Program-made: the position numbers and the translations under genes
Notes under the pieces: model-generated
The model's database searches: none
Told to the model about the DNA's origin: nothing
Seen by the model: the letters and a program-made list of their open reading frames with translations, nothing else
In this document: one piece after another, positions 27,149 to 32,973 of the stretch
How positions within the stretch are numbered: position 1 is the stretch's first letter
Layout of the letters: the number at the start of each line of letters is the position of its first letter
NCBI GenBank assembly: GCA_028817895.1
Contig: JAPPOQ010000034.1
Coordinates: forward strand, 1-32,973
Length of the DNA stretch: 32,973 nt
From: Ahrensia sp.
GTDB taxonomy: Bacteria; Pseudomonadota; Alphaproteobacteria; Rhizobiales; Rhizobiaceae
Direction of reading: 5' to 3'

Positions 27149-28426
27149 TCAGGCGCTTTCCGCCGTCTCCAGCTCTTCCTTTTCGGCATAAATGTAGAGC
27201 GGACGCGTGTTTCCGTTGACCACCTCTTCGGAAATAACGACTTCCTCCACACCGTCTAGTGCGGGCAGTTCAAACATCGTTTCCAGCAGAATGCCTTCGA
27301 TGATCGAGCGCAGACCACGAGCACCGGTTTTGCGGACAATCGCCTTGCGTGCGATTCCGCGCAATGCATCTTCCTGGAAGGAGAGTTTCACCTCCTCCAT
27401 CTCGAACAGGCGCTGATATTGCTTGATGAGCGCGTTTTTGGGCTCTGAGAGGATTTGCACTAATGCATCCTCATCCAAATCTTCCAGCGTAGCGAGCACC
27501 GGAATTCGACCAACAAATTCGGGGATCAGACCGAATTTGAGCAAATCTTCAGGCTCGAGCTCTTTGAAAAGCTCTCCGGTCTTGCGATCTTCCGGGCTTT
27601 CAACATTGGCACCAAAACCGATGCCGGTGTTGCGACCGCGATCTGAAATGATCTTGTCGAGACCGGCAAAGGCTCCGCCGCAAATGAACAGAATGTTGGT
27701 CGTATCCACCTGCAGGAATTCCTGCTGCGGATGCTTGCGCCCACCCTGCGGAGGAACTGAGGCAACTGTGCCTTCCATGATCTTCAGCAAAGCTTGCTGA
27801 ACGCCCTCGCCCGAAACATCGCGCGTGATGGATGGATTGTCAGACTTGCGGGAAATCTTGTCGACCTCGTCGATATAGACAATGCCCCGCTGTGCGCGTT
27901 CGACGTTGTAGTCTGCGCTTTGCAACAGCTTGAGGATGATATTTTCGACATCTTCACCGACATAGCCGGCTTCGGTCAGCGTCGTTGCATCAGCCATAGT
28001 GAAGGGCACGTCCAGGATGCGTGCCAGCGTCTGCGCAAGAAGTGTTTTGCCACATCCCGTCGGGCCGATCAGCATGATGTTGGACTTTGCCAGTTCCACA
28101 TCTTCATTTTCAGAAGCGTGGTTGAGGCGCTTGTAGTGATTATGCACCGCGACGGAGAGAACACGCTTCGCGTGCGGCTGCCCGATCACATAATCGTTCA
28201 GCACGTCGAGAATTTCCTGTGGCGTTGGTGTGCCATCGGTGGACTTGACCAGGGAGGATTTGTTTTCCTCCCGAATGATGTCCATGCACAGTTCAACGCA
28301 TTCGTCGCAAATGAAGACAGTGGGGCCGGCAATCAGTTTGCGCACCTCATGCTGGCTTTTCCCGCAAAACGAACAATACAATGTGCTTTTTGAGTCGCCG
28401 CCGCTCGTATTGGAAACTTTGCTCAT
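27149..28426 (-). CDS. clpX: ClpX, ATPase subunit of the ClpXP protease
   Basis: ClpX unfolds substrates and threads them into ClpP; in Caulobacter ClpXP degrades CtrA. Visible are the N-terminal zinc domain (YCSFCGK and ICDECVELC), Walker [11 protein letters not shown], the pore loop [16 protein letters not shown] (Walker B) and the sensor-2 region [10 protein letters not shown]. The ATG 28426 has AAGGG 7 bases upstream; an in-frame GTG directly before it is less likely. The product is 425 residues. clpP lies 148 bases upstream on the same strand, and a short hairpin sits just before the ribosome site. Confidence 0.99.
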   Translation of the reverse strand: MSKVSNTSGGDSKSTLYCSFCGKSQHEVRKLIAGPTVFICDECVELCMDIIREENKSSLVKSTDGTPTPQEILDVLNDYVIGQPHAKRVLSVAVHNHYKRLNHASENEDVELAKSNIMLIGPTGCGKTLLAQTLARILDVPFTMADATTLTEAGYVGEDVENIILKLLQSADYNVERAQRGIVYIDEVDKISRKSDNPSITRDVSGEGVQQALLKIMEGTVASVPPQGGRKHPQQEFLQVDTTNILFICGGAFAGLDKIISDRGRNTGIGFGANVESPEDRKTGELFKELEPEDLLKFGLIPEFVGRIPVLATLEDLDEDALVQILSEPKNALIKQYQRLFEMEEVKLSFQEDALRGIARKAIVRKTGARGLRSIIEGILLETMFELPALDGVEEVVISEEVVNGNTRPLYIYAEKEELETAESA

Positions 28427-28439
28427 CACTTAACCCTTA

Positions 28440-28453
28440 GGGACGCACGTCCC
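28440..28453 (-). other. hairpin just upstream of the clpX ribosome site
   Basis: GGGACG-CA-CGTCCC on the plus strand (GGGACGTGCGTCCC on the minus strand), about 2 bases before the AAGGG ribosome site of clpX. A terminator is unlikely as no T-run follows. It could affect translation start or mark an mRNA processing site. Confidence 0.35.
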
Positions 28454-28503
28454 CCCATTCGCACCCATCTCGCAAAACTCGCACGAGACTATCAAGCCGC
28501 ACT

Positions 28504-28518
28504 TCAAATTTCCATTAA
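28504..28518. promoter_or_regulatory. near-match CtrA box upstream of clpX
   Basis: On the minus strand TTAA-TGGAAAT-TTGA, one base from TTAA-N7-TTAA. It lies about 80 bases before the clpX start, between clpP and clpX. Weak on its own; of interest only next to the two perfect boxes before clpP. Confidence 0.25.
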
Positions 28519-28574
28519 CGCGAATGCCGCACCAGCCATTGTCTGGACCGATGCGTGCTCTTCAACGCCAAAGT

Positions 28575-29228
<654 letters not shown>

Positions 29229-29264
29229 GCGAGAATCGCTTTGTCACAGAAGACTCCGCGACAC

Positions 29265-29279
29265 TTAATGCAATGTTAA
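29265..29279. promoter_or_regulatory. CtrA-type box at the clpP promoter
   Basis: TTAA-TGCAATG-TTAA is a perfect match to the CtrA consensus TTAA-N7-TTAA, 36 bases before the clpP ATG. On the minus strand its edge overlaps TTAACA (29279-29274), a possible -10 with TTGCCA 18 bases upstream as -35. In that position CtrA would be expected to repress. Confidence 0.5.
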
Positions 29280-29382
29280 CAGAGGAAATAAGGACTCTGG
29301 CAATCCGCCGATTGCACGTCCTGAACTGCTGCAACATAAGGCGAATTTGGGTGGGTTAAAGGGGTAAGGTGTGGAGACCAAC

Positions 29383-29397
29383 TTAATGTGCGGTTAA
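29383..29397. promoter_or_regulatory. CtrA-type box upstream of the Flp pilin gene
   Basis: TTAA-TGTGCGG-TTAA, a second perfect CtrA consensus match, ends 56 bases before the flp start. TACACT at 29413-29418 could be the -10, with the box in the -35 position, the geometry of CtrA-activated promoters. Four GANTC (CcrM) sites lie in the same intergenic region (29233, 29252, 29293, 29443). Confidence 0.55.
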
Positions 29398-29453
29398 GCT
29401 GGCTTTGTTAGTTACACTGATCGACCCAGCCATGGCCCCGCGGATTCCAATTG

Positions 29454-29621
29454 ATGTGCAAGACGCTCTCAGCCTTTGCAAAAGACAATGGCGGTGCCAC
29501 GGCGATTGAATATGCTTTGCTGGCCACCCTGATTGGTCTTGCCACGGTAGCCGCGATAACGTTCCTGGGAACGCAGCTCAACACCAGCCTGACCGACACA
29601 GCCAGCAAGATTCCCGGTTAG
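29454..29621 (+). CDS. Flp/Fap-type pilin (type IVb)
   Basis: A 55-residue protein with the hallmark of Flp pilins: a short leader ending in Gly-Gly, then ATAIEYALLATLIGLA. Cleavage by the CpaA-type prepilin peptidase is expected after G14, placing E19 at position +5 with Tyr next to it. The rest is one hydrophobic helix that packs in the pilus core and a short polar tail (TDTASKIPG). The ribosome site is weak (GGATT before the ATG). No other tad/cpa genes are in the window, so this is a pilin gene standing apart from any assembly genes visible here. It is divergent from clpP and preceded by a CtrA box. Confidence 0.88.
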   Translation: MCKTLSAFAKDNGGATAIEYALLATLIGLATVAAITFLGTQLNTSLTDTASKIPG

Positions 29622-29682
29622 AGTATGTTTGGCTGAAAATGCGCCGCGCCTTGGTTGAATGCGAGTTCACCGATCCACATGC

Positions 29683-29700
29683 GACGCACACGTTTGCGTC
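29683..29700. terminator. hairpin between flp and the monooxygenase gene
   Basis: GACGCA, loop CACGTT, TGCGTC: a perfect 6-bp stem that abuts the stop codon of the minus-strand gene and lies about 60 bases past flp. It lies between two convergent genes and could end either transcript, but no long T-run is seen. Confidence 0.35.
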
Positions 29701-31500
29701 TTACCCCGTGTGATACACGTCTTGCAGACCGTAGACGGGCGTATCAATGCCCTCCATACGCGCCTTTATCTGCAAGGCCAGAAACTGTGAGTAGTGGCGC
29801 GACTGATGCAGGTTGCCGCCATGCATCCACAGCGCCTCCTGCTGCGTGGGCTTCCACATATTGCGCTGCTCACCTTCCCACGGACCGGGATCCTTTGTCG
29901 TGTCAGAGCCGAGGCCCCACACCTTGCCGACCCGATCTGCCATCTCCTGACCCATCAAATCAGCAACCCAGCCATTCATCGAACCGTAGCCGGTAGCGTA
30001 AATGACCACATCCGCATCGAGATGCGTTCCGTCATCGAGCACGACGCCCGTTTCATCCAGCTTTGTGACCTGCCCGCGTTTCAGCTTGATCTTGCCGTCA
30101 ATGATCAACTGGCTGGCACCAATGTCGATGTAGTAGCCGGAGCCACGCCGCAGATACTTCATGAACAGGCCGCTGTCATCATCGCCCCAGTCGAGCCAAA
30201 AACCAGCCTTTTCAAGCCCTTCATAGAAGTCCTTGTCGCGTTCTTTCATCTCCGCATAGACGGGAATCTGGAACTGATGAAGTATCGCATAAGGCAGCGA
30301 TGCGAAGATCAAGTCAGCCTTTTCGGTGGTAACGCCTGCGGCGACCGCCTCTTCCGAATACAGCGCGCCGAGGCCAAGCTCCATCAATGTGTCGGAACGA
30401 GCGATATGCGTGGACGAGCGCTGTACCATCGTCACATCGACATCGTTTTCCCACAAGGCAGCAGCGATATCATGCGCAGAATTGTTTGATCCGATCACCA
30501 CAGCCTTCTTGCCGCGATAGGCATCAGGTCCGGGATGTTTGGATGAGTGATGCTGGTCACCCTTGAAGCCTTCCTTGCCGGGAAAGTCGGGGACGTTGGC
30601 TTTGCCGGACATGCCCGTCGCCATCACCAGATGTTTGGGTTTCAGCGTCACTTCCTTGCCGTTGCGATTGACGGTGACGGTCCATTCCTTTGCAGATCCG
30701 TCATAGCTTGCCGATGTGACTTCGCTGCGTGTCCAGTAGTTCAACTCCATCACCTTAGTGTACATTTCCAGCCAATCGCCAATCTTGTCCTTGGGGCTGA
30801 ACACCGGCCAATTGGGCGGAAACTTCAAGTATGGCAGATGGTCGTACCAGACCGGATCATGCAGACACAGCGACTTGTAGCGGTTGCGCCAGCTGTCGCC
30901 CGGGCGATCGTTCTTCTCAACGATGATGGTGGGCACCCCAAGTTGTCGCAAACGTGCGCCGAGGCCAATAGCGCCCTGCCCGCCTCCAATGATCACACAA
31001 TAGGGCTGTGTCTCATAGCCAAGTTGGGCTTCCTCCGCTTCGCGTTCTTCCTTCCAGGTTGTGCGGTTTTTGCCCGCGCCATGTTTGGCACCAAGAGGAC
31101 GATCATGACCAAGGGGTTCTTCATGCCCCTTCAATTCGGCAAGCGTGGTCAGCAGTGTCCAGATCTGGCCATCGCGCAGTCTCACCAAGCCGTATCCGCG
31201 ACCGACCTGCGTATCGAATTTGAACCATGCGGTGATGATGCCCTCCTCCTCGGTCACCTCTTCCGCTTCATCGAGCCGCCAGTCGGATGGCCTCACTGAT
31301 TGAAGCTGGCTCTCCAGCATGGAGCTGACCGCATCGCGACCCTCCATCGTCTTCAAATTCCAGGTGAAACTGACCAAATCGCGCCAGTAGCAATCTTCAA
31401 CGAATAGCGCCTTGGCTGCCTCGATATCGCTGCTCTCCAGCGCCTCGCCCAGCCGGTCAAGAATGGCCTGTGCGCGTCCTGATACCGTTGTGTCGAGCAT
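29701..31500 (-). CDS. NTF2-like domain fused to a flavin-containing monooxygenase
   Basis: From ATG 31500 the product has 599 residues. Residues about 8-125 form an NTF2/SnoaL-like domain (AQAILDRLGEALESSDIEAAK through GRGYGLVRLRDGQIWTL). The rest is a CzcO-type FAD/NAD(P) oxidoreductase with the FAD loop GGGQGAIGLG (172-181), the FMO-like FKGDQHHSSKHPGP, the NADP loop VIGSNNSAHD, and the late YATGYGS. Such enzymes insert oxygen into soft nucleophiles or ketones; the substrate is unknown. GGAGGAG just before ATG 31500 settles the start, although the frame is open to 31611 and would overlap the neighbour. It probably follows the YihY gene in one transcript. Confidence 0.9.
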   Translation of the reverse strand: MLDTTVSGRAQAILDRLGEALESSDIEAAKALFVEDCYWRDLVSFTWNLKTMEGRDAVSSMLESQLQSVRPSDWRLDEAEEVTEEEGIITAWFKFDTQVGRGYGLVRLRDGQIWTLLTTLAELKGHEEPLGHDRPLGAKHGAGKNRTTWKEEREAEEAQLGYETQPYCVIIGGGQGAIGLGARLRQLGVPTIIVEKNDRPGDSWRNRYKSLCLHDPVWYDHLPYLKFPPNWPVFSPKDKIGDWLEMYTKVMELNYWTRSEVTSASYDGSAKEWTVTVNRNGKEVTLKPKHLVMATGMSGKANVPDFPGKEGFKGDQHHSSKHPGPDAYRGKKAVVIGSNNSAHDIAAALWENDVDVTMVQRSSTHIARSDTLMELGLGALYSEEAVAAGVTTEKADLIFASLPYAILHQFQIPVYAEMKERDKDFYEGLEKAGFWLDWGDDDSGLFMKYLRRGSGYYIDIGASQLIIDGKIKLKRGQVTKLDETGVVLDDGTHLDADVVIYATGYGSMNGWVADLMGQEMADRVGKVWGLGSDTTKDPGPWEGEQRNMWKPTQQEALWMHGGNLHQSRHYSQFLALQIKARMEGIDTPVYGLQDVYHTG

Positions 31501-31588
31501 GTCGATCTCCTCCTTTTCAACCTCTCGCACCCGAATCATTGCAAAATGCACAAAACAAGACCAGATGCCGATTGGTGCAAGGCGCCCG

Positions 31589-32476
31589 TCAGGGCTGCTC
31601 AAACTCCGCAACCGTCGAGCGAGAGCTGCGCTTCTTCTCCTCGTCTCTCAGTTCCGAGTAGGCCGTGTTGAACTCCGCACCCCACAAAATGATGACGGCC
31701 AGGAAGTACAGATAGACAATTGCAATCATGACGCCCGCCAGCCCGGCATAAACGGCGGTGTAATTGGCCATGGATTGCAGATACCAGCCAAACAGCTTTG
31801 ATCCTGCAAGAATCCCCACAATGGTTAGGCCGATGCCCCATCGCATGCGCCGCTCGTGTCGGCTCACATCAGGCAGCAATTTGTGCATTGCGAGCAAAAT
31901 GGCCCAAAGCAGCACAACAGCGACGCCGAAGCGGGCAAATGTAAAGAGAAAGGCGAACTCCTCCAACCAGGCGATCTGCGAGACCAGAAACCGCCACAAA
32001 AAGGGCGTTCCCACCAGAATGAAGGCGACCGTGACGAGGCCGATCGCACCGACGATCACGAATATTGCGGACTGTACGCGTCGCCAAAAGAACGACCGCG
32101 TTTCTTTCACCTTATAGGCGCGGTTGAGACCGTCTCTGGCGTTCTCCACACCGTTGCTCGCCAGAACGAGCACAACCAGCGTCGATATTGAGAAAAACTC
32201 GGTTGGTGACTGGGACAGTAGCACCGTGATTTGATCGGCGATCGGCTTTGCGCTGTCCGCAGGCCAATGGCCAAGCACCAAATCGACCGTCGCCGTCGCC
32301 AGTTCCGGGTCTCCATAGAGCCGCACCATGGAGGCAATGAACATCAGAAACGGAAAGATCGACAGCAGCAGCGACATCGAGACATTTGATGCAATCGCCA
32401 TCCCGCCATCATTGACCAGCTTGACACAGGAACGCCAGATTGCCCGGGCGATGCGGTCAATCGGAAGCGAATTCAC
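31589..32476 (-). CDS. YihY/BrkB family inner membrane protein
   Basis: The 295 residues have about six membrane helices, with the family pattern NDGGMAIASNVSMSLLLSIFPFLMF near the N-terminus, NGVENARDGLNRAYKV in the middle, and LYFLAVIILWGAEFNTAY at the end. The family was once linked to RNase BN and serum resistance in Bordetella, but its function is unknown; a transport role has been suggested. The start is GTG 32476, overlapping the stop of the VOC gene by 4 bases (GTGA). The C-terminal tail is charged and cytoplasmic. Confidence 0.92.
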   Translation of the reverse strand: MNSLPIDRIARAIWRSCVKLVNDGGMAIASNVSMSLLLSIFPFLMFIASMVRLYGDPELATATVDLVLGHWPADSAKPIADQITVLLSQSPTEFFSISTLVVLVLASNGVENARDGLNRAYKVKETRSFFWRRVQSAIFVIVGAIGLVTVAFILVGTPFLWRFLVSQIAWLEEFAFLFTFARFGVAVVLLWAILLAMHKLLPDVSRHERRMRWGIGLTIVGILAGSKLFGWYLQSMANYTAVYAGLAGVMIAIVYLYFLAVIILWGAEFNTAYSELRDEEKKRSSRSTVAEFEQP

Positions 32477-32838
32477 GATGAGACAGCGCCGAAGCTGTAG
32501 GCATCGACGCGGTATCCATCCGGATCAAAAATCTGGACACGAACGGTCCCCTGATCCTGCCATTCGGCCTCTTTGACGCCGTCAGCGCGAAACCGTTCGC
32601 GCAGTTCCAGAACATCGCTAGGGCTTGGAAGGCTGAAGCCGAAATGCGTGGTTCTCGGTGGCTGCGGCGGTACATCACCTTCGCTGAGTGCAAGGTAGCC
32701 GGGCGTCGTCGCAGCGAGGATCAGAAGATGATCGTCTTCATGCACCCGTTTGCTGTAGCCAAAATAGCGGCCGTAAAAGGCTGCAGACCGTTCTCGATCC
32801 GAAACCGTGAGAGCGACGTGATCCAGCGATGCTGTCAT
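32473..32838 (-). CDS. VOC family (glyoxalase-like) protein
   Basis: From ATG 32838 the product is 121 residues and forms two beta-alpha-beta-beta-beta modules of the vicinal oxygen chelate fold: LDHVALTVSDRERSAAFYGR at the N-terminus, and THFGFSLPSPSDVLEL then FDPDGYRVDAYSF in the second half. His in LDHVAL, His in THFGF and Glu/Asp near the end are possible metal ligands. The activity (glyoxalase, dioxygenase or drug binding) is open. GAGGAG lies 9 bases upstream of the chosen ATG, which beats the ATG at 32865. Coupled to the YihY gene. Confidence 0.88.
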   Translation of the reverse strand: MTASLDHVALTVSDRERSAAFYGRYFGYSKRVHEDDHLLILAATTPGYLALSEGDVPPQPPRTTHFGFSLPSPSDVLELRERFRADGVKEAEWQDQGTVRVQIFDPDGYRVDAYSFGAVSS

Positions 32839-32935
32839 AGCGTCTATCTCCTCGTTGCCACCCACTCACACTGTCAATGGCCACGAAGTGCTCAATGCTG
32901 CGACCCAGCGAGATGACCAGGCCCGCAAAACAGAT

Positions 32936-32962
32936 GCGCGGGCAACATTTTGTTGCCCGCGC
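32936..32962. terminator. strong GC-rich hairpin near the window end
   Basis: GCGCGGGCAAC, loop ATTTT, GTTGCCCGCGC is a perfect 11-bp stem. No clear T-run follows on either strand. It lies upstream of the VOC gene and could end the transcript of a gene beyond the right edge of the window. Bases 32839-32935 show nothing else. Confidence 0.5.
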
Positions 32963-32973
32963 GTTGGCGAGTG

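Noticed and set aside
29408-29608. 66-residue minus-strand frame over the Flp pilin gene
   Set aside because: The plus-strand frame encodes an unmistakable Flp pilin; the reverse frame is its shadow.

Overview
The window is chromosomal DNA from an alphaproteobacterium, most likely of the order Hyphomicrobiales (Rhizobiales). The grounds are the fused ispDF gene, the dusB-ntrB-ntrC and ntrY-ntrX sets beside trkA-hfq-hflX-mazG, the lipA-ratA pair, an alphaproteobacterial-type LexA box (GTTC-N7-GTTC) upstream of recA, and CtrA-type boxes (TTAA-N7-TTAA). Genus and species cannot be fixed from what I can see.

Layout. 1-1500: recA on the minus strand with its promoter and SOS box. 1424-2544: a plus-strand cassette of three small genes (two-TM membrane protein, ImmA/IrrE-type zinc protease, 54-residue protein) that reads away from recA and is the most accessory-looking part of the window. 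2589-6374: plus strand, psuK-psuG (pseudouridine breakdown), a D,D-carboxypeptidase with a lipoprotein signal, and mazG. 6389-16440: minus strand, ispDF-pncC-ntrY-ntrX-trkA-trkH-hfq-hflX. 16515-20081: plus strand, dusB-ntrB-ntrC. 20082-22228: minus strand, sufA-like gene, YeaQ-type membrane protein, lipA, ratA. 22405-22641: tRNA-Asp and tRNA-Val, followed by possible decayed tRNA pieces. 22803-28426: minus strand, clpX-lon-hupB plus an NTF2-like protein and a small secreted protein. 28575-29621: clpP and a divergent single Flp pilin gene sharing a control region with two CtrA-type boxes. 29701-32838: minus strand, VOC protein, YihY membrane protein, and an NTF2-monooxygenase fusion.

How the genes work together. 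NtrB/NtrC and NtrY/NtrX are two nitrogen and redox signalling pairs. They normally lie in one line; here a segment carrying pncC-ispDF/dusB-ntrBC seems to have been inverted. ClpP, ClpX, Lon and HU form the usual protein-quality and nucleoid cluster, and lon carries a heat-shock-type promoter. The clpP/flp control region suggests cell-cycle (CtrA) control of a pilin and perhaps of the protease that degrades CtrA in Caulobacter.

Most of the window is conserved housekeeping DNA. The best candidates for something new are the recA-linked protease cassette, the CtrA boxes at clpP/flp, the tandem palindromes before ntrY, and the missing conventional start of hflX.
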